Shown here piece by piece: positions 54,278 to 63,044 of a DNA stretch of 64,000 nucleotides (positions are counted from its first letter, which is position 1; each line of letters opens with the position of its first letter). The notes under the pieces were generated by a model that was given only the letters and a program-made list of their open reading frames with translations, did not search any database and was not told where the DNA came from. The DNA comes from Cellvibrionaceae bacterium AOL6. GTDB taxonomy: Bacteria; Pseudomonadota; Gammaproteobacteria; Pseudomonadales; Cellvibrionaceae. The stretch spans positions 1 to 64,000 of the forward strand of contig NOXC01000018.1 of NCBI GenBank assembly GCA_003265435.1, read 5' to 3'. A program made the position numbers and the translations under genes.

Positions 54278-55669
54278 GCCGGTAATGCCGGAGCAGTGAA
54301 GCCCTCTTCTTCGAGAAAAACGCGCGACACGCAGGCACAGATCTTCACGCCAGGGGGCGGCAATGATTTGGACCCCTATCGGCAGGCCGCTTTCGTCATC
54401 GAGCATGGGCACGACACACGAGGGCAGTCCGATCGCCGAAATGGGCTGGGTAAAATACCCCAGGTTGGGCCGAAGCAAATGCGTTTCGCCGCGTAAAGTG
54501 AAGGTCTTGGTACCGGACGGTGGCGCCACACAGGGAGTGCACGGTGCAATCAGCACGTCGACCTCGCGGAAGGTGCGCAGGGCCTGTTCGTGATACCAGT
54601 GACGCACTTGTTGAGCGCGCACGTAGTAAGACGCCGGGAGCAGGGCACCCGCGAGAAAGCGATCCCGAGTGTCCGGGTCAAAGCGCTCTGGTGCCTGTCG
54701 CAGCCGACCTAGGTGCAATTGCGCGCCTTCGATATTGGTGATCAGGTAGGCAGCCGCGCGCCCCTCCGCTGCACCTTGCAACTCGGCCGTGTCTGTCACG
54801 CCTAAGGCTTTGCACACCCGTGCTACGGCGCGAGCGGCGTCAGGAAAGGCGTCGCAGTCAAAGTAGCCGGCTGCGCGTGCGATGCGCAGGTCCTGCACGC
54901 CATCATTCAGCGACGACGAACAGTCGATGTTCTCGCGCGAAGCGCAGGCGGGGTCGCCGTGGTCGTGACCCTGCAGCACATCAAAACTCAAGGCTAGGTC
55001 CCGCACAGAACAGGCCAGTGGCCCGAGGTGATCGAGGCTGTCGCAAAAAGGAAAGCTGCCTGTGCGCGGCAGTCGGCCATAGGTGGGCTTGAGACCCCAT
55101 ACACCGCAGAACGAAGAGGGGACGCGAATGGAGCCATTGGTATCCGAACCCAGCGTTAACGGCGCCAACCTGCCACCGGTTGCGCTGCCACAGCCGCCAC
55201 TCGAGCCGCCGCTCATGCGCGTTGTATCCCACGGATTCAGGCTGTTGCCGAAATGGCAGTTTTCGCCGGTGAAGTCGTAGGCGTATTCGCCCATGTTTAA
55301 CGCACCGAGCAACACGGCGTCTTCTTGTTCCAGCCGCGTGATCAATACGGCATCGCGTTCGGCCGGGGCATGATCACGGTTGTGATCCGCACCGGCCAGC
55401 GTCGTCAGTCCTTTAATGTCGAACAGGTTCTTGACGGCGAAGGGGACGCCAGCAAGCGCTCCGAGCGTTTCGCCTTTCGCGCGGCGGGCATCGATGGCAC
55501 GGGCTTGGGCCAGTGCTCTTGTTTCACCGACATGGGTGAACGCATTCAGCTGCGGGTTCTGTGAGCGGATGCGATCGAGATAGGCTTGCGTTACTGTTTC
55601 GGCGCTTTGCTTTCCCGTGCGAACCGCCTCGGCAATTGCACAGGCGTCGTCAAATTCGAGGTCAGTCAT
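54274..55669 (-). pseudogene. atzE: AtzE-family amidase with a one-base frameshift near its end
   Basis: Amidase-signature enzyme of 464 residues once corrected. The Ser-cisSer-Lys triad is visible: Lys in GVPFAVKNLFDIKG, Ser in MSGGSSGGCGSATG, Ser in GSDTNGSIRVPSSFCGVWGLKPTYGR. PISAIGLPSCVVPM and PIGVQIIAAPWREDLCLRVA close the protein. An extra base in the A5 run at 54316-54320 (T run on the coding strand) sends it into the MFS gene; removing it gives RFLEEEGFTAPALPA and a stop that overlaps the MFS ATG. The start MTDLEFDDACAIAEAVRTG (55669) overlaps atzG. AtzE with AtzG hydrolyses 1-carboxybiuret in cyanurate degradation; here a ureide from purine breakdown is a reasonable alternative substrate. 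Confidence 0.85.
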
Positions 55670-55883
55670 GGTCGACCTCGCCGGGCGTAAACACACACGC
55701 AAGCTCGATGGTATTGGTCTCAACTGGGGCCTGCTCGAGAAATTCAGCCATTTTTACGGCGTTGACCAAGTGGGTCATGACGCCTGCTCGCCATTCGTCT
55801 CTGACGGCCAGCCCCTGTTGCGCCACCATGGCATCCATAAGGGGAGCCAAGTCGTTGGCTTTCTGTTCATCCGTTTTTTGCAT
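55662..55883 (-). CDS. atzG: AtzG-like DUF4089 small subunit
   Basis: Protein of 73 residues resembling GatC-like small subunits of AtzE amidases: LAPLMDAMVAQQGLAVRDEWRAGVMTHLVNAVKMAEFLEQAPV. It overlaps atzE by 8 bases. The AtzG partner shields or shapes the AtzE active site. Two RutR-like sites lie in its upstream region. Confidence 0.82.
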   Translation of the reverse strand: MQKTDEQKANDLAPLMDAMVAQQGLAVRDEWRAGVMTHLVNAVKMAEFLEQAPVETNTIELACVFTPGEVDHD

Positions 55884-55923
55884 GAAGCTGAGTACTCGCT
55901 GATATTCAGTTGGAAAAATAAAG

Positions 55924-55939
55924 CTGACTAACTAGACAG
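55924..55939. promoter_or_regulatory. RutR-box-like operator upstream of atzG
   Basis: CTGACTAACTAGACAG matches 9 of 14 fixed positions and is itself nearly palindromic (CTGACTA/TAGACAG). It is 40 bases upstream of the atzG start. Confidence 0.5.
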
Positions 55940-56025
55940 CAATTTGCATGCCTGTGTCGTTGTCGCGCTCGTACGGTAAGAATTGGTATTAATGCGCATA
56001 GAGCTGCACATCTTGGGATCAATAA

Positions 56026-56041
56026 TTGACTATGTGGTCAA
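56026..56041. promoter_or_regulatory. Near-perfect RutR box
   Basis: TTGACTATGTGGTCAA matches 13 of 14 fixed positions of the RutR consensus. It is 185 bases upstream of the DUF2165 gene and 142 bases upstream of atzG on the other strand. Confidence 0.8.
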
Positions 56042-56225
56042 CTTTGGTGCTGAAAAGAGGTGACTGCCGCGCTCGAAAGCCGCATTCGCTCATAACGACT
56101 CGGTCGGCATCGAAATTGCAAATCGGAAATGCAGAAAGGCGCCGATGGTGGAACTTATCGTCGAAGTGTATCGCGCAAGTGGTGTGCGTGCCCAGAGCCC
56201 AAGGCCGAGAACCTGTAAAAAGTTG

Positions 56226-56780
56226 ATGTTGAAGTCCTACCCACATTCTGTCCCGCTCCTTACGCTTCGCGTGATCAAGGTCATGCTTGTTGTTCAGGTA
56301 GGCCTGTTTGCGCTGCTCGTGGGCATCAACAATATCGTTGACTACGGCTCGAATTTTGAATTTGTGCAGCATGTGCTGCGTATGGACACCACCTTTGAAG
56401 GCAATCGCTTGATGTGGCGGGCCATCGACGTGCCCTGGGTACACCATCTCGCGTATGCGCTCATCATTCTGGCCGAGTGTACGTGTGGTGTGGTGTGTCT
56501 GTTTGGGGCTTGGTGCATGTGGTTGCAGCGTCGCAGTGAAGCGGCGCTTTTTTTTATGGGCGTGATGTGGGCCTCGGTGGGCCTGAGCGTTGGCATCTCA
56601 CTGTGGTTTACCGGGTTTATGACGGTGGGCGCAGAATGGTTTCTGATGTGGCAGAGCGAGATCTGGAATGGTCAGTCTGCGGCATTTCGTTTCATCGTGA
56701 TTTTATTTGCGGTGCTTTTGTTTCTGCATTTGCCAGAGCCTAAGGCCGCGTCATCAACGGGAGTAGAAGCAGTCAGTTAG
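56226..56780 (+). CDS. DUF2165 membrane protein
   Basis: Membrane protein of about 184 residues with four to five helices: LRVIKVMLVVQVGLFALLVGINNIVDYGSNFEFVQHVLRMDTTF, HHLAYALIILAECTCGVVCLFGAWCMWL, FFMGVMWASVGLSVGISLWFTGFMTVGAEWFLMWQSEIWNGQ and FRFIVILFAVLLFLHLPEP. These segments are typical of DUF2165. The start at MLKSYPHSV (56226) is inferred from helix layout; a longer reading begins at 56145. It sits first in the block with the oxygenase and deaminase, so it may belong to nucleobase use. Function unknown. Confidence 0.75.
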   Translation: MLKSYPHSVPLLTLRVIKVMLVVQVGLFALLVGINNIVDYGSNFEFVQHVLRMDTTFEGNRLMWRAIDVPWVHHLAYALIILAECTCGVVCLFGAWCMWLQRRSEAALFFMGVMWASVGLSVGISLWFTGFMTVGAEWFLMWQSEIWNGQSAAFRFIVILFAVLLFLHLPEPKAASSTGVEAVS

Positions 56781-56857
56781 CTGTACCTTTTGAATGCGCA
56801 CCGCGTGTTTACGTTATGGCTAGCAGGTCATTGCTCCGCTACAGCCAGGAGACATTT

Positions 56858-57844
56858 ATGTCGAACTACTCTCTATCAGAACTCGAACTTGAAGCAACGC
56901 TCGGCGGTCAAGGGCAAGAAATGGAGCGCACGCTCCCGGTGATCAGCCTGCATGATTTTGATCAGCGCTTTGACGAGATCACCGAGGCGCTTTGGCAAGC
57001 TGCATCAGAATACGGTTTTTTTCAATTATCGAACCATGGTCTCGACGCAGCGGCCATCAGCGAGACCTTCGCGACGGCAAAGCGTTTTTTTGCATTGCCT
57101 AACGAGACAAAAGCACAGTGGCCCTTAAAAGGCGGCGGGCTCAACGCGGGCTGGGAGTCCCGTGCTCAGGTGCGCCCTTCCACCGGAACCGCAGACGATA
57201 AAGAAAGCTATCAAATGACGCGCCCGCATATGGACGATGTATGGCCAGATGACTCGACGCTGCCAGGGTTTCGCACGCAGCTTTTGGCCTTCGAAACGCA
57301 GTGTTGGCAACTGGGCATGCGCGTATTGTCGTGCTTCGCTCAGCGACTTGGCTTTGCGCGCGATTTTTTTACGCACGCACACAACCCTGAAGGGGAGGGG
57401 TATCAAAGCACATTGCGCATGCTGCATTACTACCCCGCGTCGAAAGAAGCCATCGCATCAGGGCAATGGCGCGCCGGTGCCCATACGGATTTTGACTGCC
57501 TGACGCTGTTATTTCAGCGCAGCGGTGAGGGCGGCTTGCAGTTGTGTCCGGGCAGCGAAGCGCAATCTGGAAACTGGACCAGCGTCATTCCGGACGATGC
57601 GTTGATCACCTGCAACATCGGCGACATGTTGATGCGCTGGAGTGATGACCAACTTAAATCCACCTTGCATCGCGTGCGTATGCCTCGCCCCGAAGAGCCC
57701 AATCATTCGCGTTATAGCCTGGCGTTTTTCTGCCAGGCGAACAAGCCTGTTGTGATTCAGGGGCCCGCGCAAAAATACGAACCGATTACCGCCGAAGCCT
57801 ATTTAAAGCAGCGCATCGCCGCCAACTTTTCAAAGACCTATTGA
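56858..57844 (+). CDS. 2OG-Fe(II) oxygenase, isopenicillin N synthase family
   Basis: Protein of 328 residues, an intact relative of the broken gene at 18012. The N-terminal DIOX_N part (LPVISLHDFDQRFDEITEALWQAASEYGFFQLSNHGL) is followed by the oxygenase core: iron ligands in GAHTDFDCLTLLFQ and STLHRVRM, and the 2-oxoglutarate Arg-Ser pair in RYSLAFF. AGGAG precedes ATG 56858. The next genes are a nucleobase deaminase and a uracil/xanthine permease, so the substrate is probably a nucleobase; thymine-7-hydroxylase belongs to the same fold. No direct evidence shows which base. Confidence 0.85.
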   Translation: MSNYSLSELELEATLGGQGQEMERTLPVISLHDFDQRFDEITEALWQAASEYGFFQLSNHGLDAAAISETFATAKRFFALPNETKAQWPLKGGGLNAGWESRAQVRPSTGTADDKESYQMTRPHMDDVWPDDSTLPGFRTQLLAFETQCWQLGMRVLSCFAQRLGFARDFFTHAHNPEGEGYQSTLRMLHYYPASKEAIASGQWRAGAHTDFDCLTLLFQRSGEGGLQLCPGSEAQSGNWTSVIPDDALITCNIGDMLMRWSDDQLKSTLHRVRMPRPEEPNHSRYSLAFFCQANKPVVIQGPAQKYEPITAEAYLKQRIAANFSKTY

Positions 57845-57853
57845 GAGCCTTGA

Positions 57854-58357
57854 ATGAGTTTATATCCACAAAATTCGGCGCCTTCCTCCGCCAGTATTGA
57901 AAAACAATTACTGCGCGCGAACGACATCGCACTTGCGTCCATGTCGGCGGGGCGGCACCCGTTCGGCGCAACTCTGGTTGCGCCTGACCACGAAACGGTG
58001 CTGCTGACGCAGGGGAATATTGATAGCGTCAATCACGCAGAATCGACACTGCTCAGAGCCGCGGCAGCCCGCTTTGACGCCAGCTATTTGTGGGGGTGTA
58101 CCTTGTACACAACCGTTGAACCTTGCGCGATGTGCACTGCCACCGCGTATTGGGCGAACGTTGGCACCATTGCCTATGGCGTCAGTGAAAAAGCCCTACT
58201 CGACTGCACGGGTGCGCACCCGGAAAATCCAACCATGGATTTACCCTGTCGTGATGTGGTGTCGCGCGGACAAAAACCGATAAGCGTGTATGGCCCCATC
58301 GACGCTGTTCAAGAAACCCTGCTCGCGCCGCACACGCAATTCTGGAGGGCATCATGA
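57854..58357 (+). CDS. CDA-fold nucleobase deaminase
   Basis: Protein of 167 residues of the cytidine deaminase-like zinc family. Zinc and catalytic residues: NHAESTLLRAAA (His, Glu) and VEPCAMCTATAYWA (two Cys). GRHPFGATLVAPD is the usual opening of guanine deaminase or tRNA adenosine deaminase relatives. It is too distant to fix the base. It overlaps the permease gene (ATGA) and follows the oxygenase by 9 bases, so the three are one operon. Confidence 0.83.
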   Translation: MSLYPQNSAPSSASIEKQLLRANDIALASMSAGRHPFGATLVAPDHETVLLTQGNIDSVNHAESTLLRAAAARFDASYLWGCTLYTTVEPCAMCTATAYWANVGTIAYGVSEKALLDCTGAHPENPTMDLPCRDVVSRGQKPISVYGPIDAVQETLLAPHTQFWRAS

Positions 58358-59742
58358 ATCCGCCCACCATGTTGTATGGTCTCAACGACAAGCCGCCTTT
58401 TTTTGTCGCGGCATTGGTGGGCTTTCAACATCTGCTGGCGGTGTTTGGCGGCATTGTCGCCTCCCCGCTGATTATTGCATTGGGGATGGGCCTGGATCTC
58501 GTTCAAACGAGTTATCTCGTCAGTGCATCGCTGTTGGTGTCGGGCTTGGCGACCTTCATTCAGATTCAACGTCTGGGCCCGATCGGTTCTGGGTTGTTGA
58601 GTATTCAGGGAACCAGCTTCACCTTTATCGGGCCGCTCATTGCGGCCTATGCGATGCTGCGCGCGCAGAGTCAGGGGATGAGTTCTGAGCAGGCCTTGGG
58701 AGTCATATTTGGAACCTGTGCCGTGTGTGCGTTTATTATCGGCATAGCCGGGCAGGCCATTGAAAAATTACAGCGCATTATCACACCCAGTGTCACCGGT
58801 GCCACGGTGATCCTGATTGGTATGTCGTTGTTGTGGTCCTCTGCGAAAAACCTCCAGCGTGAGTACGCTCAAAACCTGGATGCCGGCGGCTCCGGTTGGA
58901 CCGTGCTGCTGCTGGCGCTGTTTGTTTTCGGCGTGACGTTGTTGGTGTCGCGCCATAAGCGGCCCTTTGTAAGGATTTTTGGGGTAACGGCGGGCCTGGT
59001 TGCGGGTTCTTGCGTAGCGACCTTTGCTGGTCTCGTGGACTTCTCTCGCCTGAAGGAACTCGAGCCGGTGTTCCTTCCATCGATTTCCCATTTTCCGCTG
59101 GCGTTCGACTTGCAGTTGTTTTTCATTCTACTGCCGGTCTTTGTGATCTCTTCTTTGGAGACCATCGGGGATTTAACGGCAACGTGCAGCTTGAGTAGCA
59201 TTGATCTGAAAGGACGAGAGTACTGGCGACGGATTCGTGGTGGGATTACCGGCGATGCCTTTAACTCTTTACTCGCAGCGATACTGTGCTCCTTTCCGAA
59301 TACCAGTTTCAGTCAGAACAACGGCGTGATCCGTTTGACGGGAGTGAGCAGCCGCTACGTGGGGGCGTTTACCGCGGTCATGCTGTTTATGCTCGGCCTG
59401 TTTCCGATTATTGGTGGCTTGTTTATTGTCATACCAGGGGCGGTTCTGTACGGCGCGACGACCTTGCTCTTCATGATGGTACTGTTTTCAGGCATCGGTA
59501 TCGTGCGCATGCATACGGGTGATCCGGCTCGCTATTGGGTTGCTGGGTTGGCGGTGGCGGGAGGGTGGCTCCTCGCGTTGTTGATGCCGCAACTCAAAGG
59601 TTGGGTGCCCGATTGGTTGATCGGACTGCTCGCCTTCCCCATCTCGACGGGCGCCTGTTTGGCGATGCTGATCGAGGCCGCACGAGGGCTCTACGGCTCG
59701 CCAGTTGGGCGCCGCCTGCGTTGGAGTACCCAGCAGGATTAA
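58354..59742 (+). CDS. NCS2-family uracil/xanthine permease
   Basis: Inner-membrane nucleobase permease of 462 residues with about 14 helices. Signatures: GFQHLLAVFGGIVASPLII near the N-terminus, GSGLLSIQGTSFTFIGPLIAAY, PSVTGATVILIGMSLLWSS, SSLETIGDLTATCSLSSIDLKGREYWRRIRGGITGDAFNSLLAAILCSFPNTSFSQNNGVIRLTGVSSRYVG and IGGLFIVIPGAVLYGAT. This is the uracil/xanthine/urate branch, distinct from the AzgA-like permease at 38856. The start ATG overlaps the deaminase stop. Confidence 0.92.
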   Translation: MNPPTMLYGLNDKPPFFVAALVGFQHLLAVFGGIVASPLIIALGMGLDLVQTSYLVSASLLVSGLATFIQIQRLGPIGSGLLSIQGTSFTFIGPLIAAYAMLRAQSQGMSSEQALGVIFGTCAVCAFIIGIAGQAIEKLQRIITPSVTGATVILIGMSLLWSSAKNLQREYAQNLDAGGSGWTVLLLALFVFGVTLLVSRHKRPFVRIFGVTAGLVAGSCVATFAGLVDFSRLKELEPVFLPSISHFPLAFDLQLFFILLPVFVISSLETIGDLTATCSLSSIDLKGREYWRRIRGGITGDAFNSLLAAILCSFPNTSFSQNNGVIRLTGVSSRYVGAFTAVMLFMLGLFPIIGGLFIVIPGAVLYGATTLLFMMVLFSGIGIVRMHTGDPARYWVAGLAVAGGWLLALLMPQLKGWVPDWLIGLLAFPISTGACLAMLIEAARGLYGSPVGRRLRWSTQQD

Positions 59743-59835
59743 ACGTTTCTGATCGAATATGATCGGAAATGCTTGATTGCGTCGCGGGTTATGACGCAAA
59801 ATGGACACAGAACATAACAAAAACCGGAGTGCTCT

Positions 59836-60873
59836 GTGTCCACTTCAGCGAATCCATCGCGTTCCTCGCGCAGTTTAGGTGTGATCGCGTTCGCCCTGCT
59901 CATAGGGCTCGGCGCCTTCACTTTTCGCGCTTTCCACTATCAGGCCTTCGCGGATGAAGCGGAGCCTGTCTATGTCTTTGCGTTTTTCCGTGATTCGGGT
60001 GCCAGTGGGCTCTACCTGGCTGCGAGCCGGGATGGTTTGCACTGGGAAGATTTAAATCAAGGACAGCCGCTGATGCGCTCTGACATCGGCGGTGGTCTGA
60101 TGAGAGACCCGAGTGTGACTCGGGGGCCCGATGGTCGTTTTCACATGGTCTGGACCTCAGGCTGGGAAGACCGCGGAATTGGTATCGCCCACTCCTCTGA
60201 CCTGGTGAACTGGCAATCCATTCGTGAAGTGCCGGTCATGAAGCATGAAACGACGGCACGCAATGCCTGGGCGCCGGAAATTTTTTGGGACGCCGCCAGT
60301 GAGCGATTTTGGATTTACTGGGCGAGCACGCTGCCTGAGAAATTTACAGAGACCGCCGAGCAAGCCGATGCCGGTTGGAACCATCGCATTTACGCTACAA
60401 CGACACGTGATTTCAGAGCGTTTTCCCAAACCGAACTCTTTTTAGAGCCCGGTTTCAATGTGATTGATGCCCATATTCAAGGTGATGGTGATGCTTACGT
60501 TATGGTCCTCAAGGACGAAACACGTTATCCACCGGCGAAAAACCTGATGCTGGCACGAGCCTCAGCCCTATCGGGTCCGTGGGAGGTGGATATGCGCGTG
60601 ATTTCTCCGGAGTCGGTTTGGGTGGAAGGCCCGGCGCTTTTGCGAGCGGATACAGAGTGGCTGCTTTACTTCGATCGCTATCTCGACAAACAATTTGGCG
60701 CTTTGCGTAGTTCAGATCTGCAACACTGGGAAGATGTCAGTGAGCAGCTTCACATGCCCGAGGGTGCGCGTCACGGCTCGGTAATCAAATTAGATGCAAT
60801 CGAATGGCGGCGACTCCAAACCGCGCTCCAAGCGCTGGCCGCAGCGGATACGCTGTCTTCGGCATCATTTTAA
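59836..60873 (+). CDS. GH43-like secreted glycosidase
   Basis: Protein of 345 residues with an N-terminal membrane anchor or signal (SLGVIAFALLIGLGAFTFRAF). The five-bladed propeller pattern of GH43-like enzymes is present: DGLHWEDLNQ, RDPSVTRGPDGRFHMVWTSGW, GIGIAHSSDLVNWQSI, AWAPEIFWDAASERFWIYWAS and ESVWVEGPALLRADTEWLLYFDRY. Candidate catalytic residues are Asp in RDPSV and Glu in WVEGP. GTG start at 59836. First gene of a sugar block with GH42 and L-rhamnose genes. Confidence 0.8.
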   Translation: MSTSANPSRSSRSLGVIAFALLIGLGAFTFRAFHYQAFADEAEPVYVFAFFRDSGASGLYLAASRDGLHWEDLNQGQPLMRSDIGGGLMRDPSVTRGPDGRFHMVWTSGWEDRGIGIAHSSDLVNWQSIREVPVMKHETTARNAWAPEIFWDAASERFWIYWASTLPEKFTETAEQADAGWNHRIYATTTRDFRAFSQTELFLEPGFNVIDAHIQGDGDAYVMVLKDETRYPPAKNLMLARASALSGPWEVDMRVISPESVWVEGPALLRADTEWLLYFDRYLDKQFGALRSSDLQHWEDVSEQLHMPEGARHGSVIKLDAIEWRRLQTALQALAAADTLSSASF

Positions 60874-60906
60874 CTTCACGACTCGAAAAATAATAAGGCA
60901 GAAAAA

Positions 60907-63042
60907 ATGACTCTAACACGACGTCGATTAGTGCAAATCACTGGAGCCGGCTTGGGCAGTTCGTATGTGCTGGCCAGTGGCTTGGCGCAGGGGAATACGC
61001 TTAAAAATACGTCCATACAGCGTGATGCTTATACGAAACGCAAGCTCTACCATGGTGTTGCCTATTACCCAGAGCTTTGGCCCGAAGACGATATCGAAGG
61101 CGATATCGCCGAAATGAAAAAGCTCGGCATTAACGTTGCGCGCATGGGTGAATTTGCGTGGTCGAGCATGGAGCCGGAAGAGGGCAAGATTAGCCTCGAT
61201 TTTTTTAGAGGCGTGATGGACAGGCTACACGAAGCGGGCATCGAAGTGGTGTTTTGTACCCCTACGGCAACGCCACCTGTTTGGCTTACCCATGGGCATC
61301 CTGAACGCTGCTTTGTTGATGCCGATGGCAATGTGATGAGTCATGGGGCACGACAACATGCGAGTTACGAGCATCCAGCGGTGCAGAAAGCCTGTATTCG
61401 TATTGTCAAAGCGTGTGCGAAGGCACTGGGTGATCATCCCGCCCTGATCGCATGGCAGCTCGACAACGAAATGAAAGCGCATGTCGCGGAAGATTTTAGT
61501 GATGCTGCGGTGGCGAGTTGGCACCGTTGGTTGAAGCAGCGCTATGGCTCTATTGATGCGTTAAACCGCGCGTGGGGGACGCATATCTGGAGTCAATATT
61601 ATCAACGGTTTGAACAGGTTCCCGCACCCAAAAAGACGCCCTTTTTACACAATGCTTCTCTGAGCACGGCGTATCGCGAGTTTAATCGAGAGCGAATTGT
61701 GGATTTTATGAAATCACAGCGCGAGGCGATTCGTGCCTATGCACCGCAACCCATCACGCACAATGACAATCCTGCATTTAACTTAAACCATGAGAAGAGT
61801 ATGGAAGCGCTCGACTTTGCTTCCTATGACGCCTACCCCACGGACAAACAATGGGGGGCCTTGATCTTCCGGTCAGATTTTTATCGCGGAGCGATTCCGG
61901 GGCGGCCGTTTTGGTTGATGGAAACCAGCAGTTCTCATAATGGTTGGTTGGGCAATCATCAGCCGCCGCACCCGTCGGACTTTTTAGTGGCCGAGGCGGC
62001 TTCTGTGTACGCGCTGGGCGGCGAAGCGTTTTGCTATTGGCTCTGGCGTCAACAGCGCACGGGTGCTGAGTTACCGCACAGTGCCGTGATGAGCGCTTGG
62101 AACGCACCGGGCATTGGTTATCGGGAAGTGCAAAAAGTGAGTGCGTTACGTGAAGAATGGACTCCTTTACTCGCGGGCAGTGACGCGATAGAGGCAGACA
62201 TTGCCGTCACCTATTCGGACAGGGCCAGGGCGATGATTGAAACGGAGGGCCTAGATCGACGAGAAGGCTTCCCCCGGCGTTATCGCGATGTGGTGGCTAT
62301 GTGGCACGACCAGATTCGCAGCCTGGGCTATCACAGAGGCGTTCGCTTCGAGCACGCAAAGCTCGATGGCTTGCGTATGTTGGTCACGCCGGCGATGCCC
62401 TACGTGTCCAGTGAGTTTGCGGAACGCATTATCGATTTTGTGAATAAAGGGGGCACGTGGTTGTGTGGCCCGGTGACAGGGACACGCGCCGAAGATCATA
62501 CCGTGCCGACGGATGCGGGTTTAGGTTTGGTGGACGCCCTTGCCGGCGTGCGCACGAAGTTTGTTGTGCCTCTGACCAACACAGACGCTGAAGGCGAGGT
62601 ATTTGGAATGCGTGTGCCGCTCAGTGGCTGGGCAGGTGCGACGGAAGTCGAAGGGCAGGCGGATTCGAAAGGCAAGATCCTGACGGGCGTCGCAAAAGGC
62701 TTGAGTTTTTTGACCGAGCGCCGTTTAGGCAAAGGGCGGATCGTGTTATTGAGTGCGCAGCCGCATGGTGACGAGGGCAAGGCGCTTGTGAATAAAATCA
62801 TTGAGCACTACGCGACGCAAGCCAATGTGCGTCACCGTTTTGAAGTGAGCGATGGCACTGTGGTTGGCCCTCACCGTGATGCGAACAACAAGACGTTGTG
62901 GCTCGCCGTAAATATGAACGGCGAGGGGGGGCGGCTACGCCTGCCTGCACGCAGTCGTGATGCTTTGACCGGGGAGCCTATTCAAAAAGTATGGCTGACG
63001 CTGTCACGTTACGAGCGCCGCGCGATTTATCCTGGAGAATAA
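60907..63042 (+). CDS. GH42 beta-galactosidase with Tat signal
   Basis: Secreted or periplasmic enzyme of 711 residues. The N-terminus MTLTRRRLVQITGAG is a twin-arginine signal. The TIM barrel starts GVAYYPELWPEDDIEGDIAEMKKLGINVARMGEFAWSSMEPEEG, which is the GH42 opening. The acid/base is Glu188 in LDNEMKAH and the nucleophile is Glu339 in WLMETSSSHNGW. It would remove terminal beta-galactose from an oligosaccharide. It is followed 2 bases later by rhaM, so galactose and rhamnose are probably released from the same glycan. Confidence 0.92.
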   Translation: MTLTRRRLVQITGAGLGSSYVLASGLAQGNTLKNTSIQRDAYTKRKLYHGVAYYPELWPEDDIEGDIAEMKKLGINVARMGEFAWSSMEPEEGKISLDFFRGVMDRLHEAGIEVVFCTPTATPPVWLTHGHPERCFVDADGNVMSHGARQHASYEHPAVQKACIRIVKACAKALGDHPALIAWQLDNEMKAHVAEDFSDAAVASWHRWLKQRYGSIDALNRAWGTHIWSQYYQRFEQVPAPKKTPFLHNASLSTAYREFNRERIVDFMKSQREAIRAYAPQPITHNDNPAFNLNHEKSMEALDFASYDAYPTDKQWGALIFRSDFYRGAIPGRPFWLMETSSSHNGWLGNHQPPHPSDFLVAEAASVYALGGEAFCYWLWRQQRTGAELPHSAVMSAWNAPGIGYREVQKVSALREEWTPLLAGSDAIEADIAVTYSDRARAMIETEGLDRREGFPRRYRDVVAMWHDQIRSLGYHRGVRFEHAKLDGLRMLVTPAMPYVSSEFAERIIDFVNKGGTWLCGPVTGTRAEDHTVPTDAGLGLVDALAGVRTKFVVPLTNTDAEGEVFGMRVPLSGWAGATEVEGQADSKGKILTGVAKGLSFLTERRLGKGRIVLLSAQPHGDEGKALVNKIIEHYATQANVRHRFEVSDGTVVGPHRDANNKTLWLAVNMNGEGGRLRLPARSRDALTGEPIQKVWLTLSRYERRAIYPGE

Positions 63043-63044
63043 AT

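Larger units (their letters stand above)
55884..56225. other. 342-bp divergent control region
   Basis: No gene seen. It lies between atzG (-) and the DUF2165 gene (+) and holds two RutR-like sites (55924-55939 and 56026-56041), one on each side of an A/T-rich stretch. No riboswitch was recognised. Confidence 0.65.

Noticed and set aside
52934-55723. Natural amidase-MFS fusion protein
   Set aside because: The amidase C-terminus and stop reappear when one base of an A5 run is removed, and the junction then matches a normal ATGA operon overlap.
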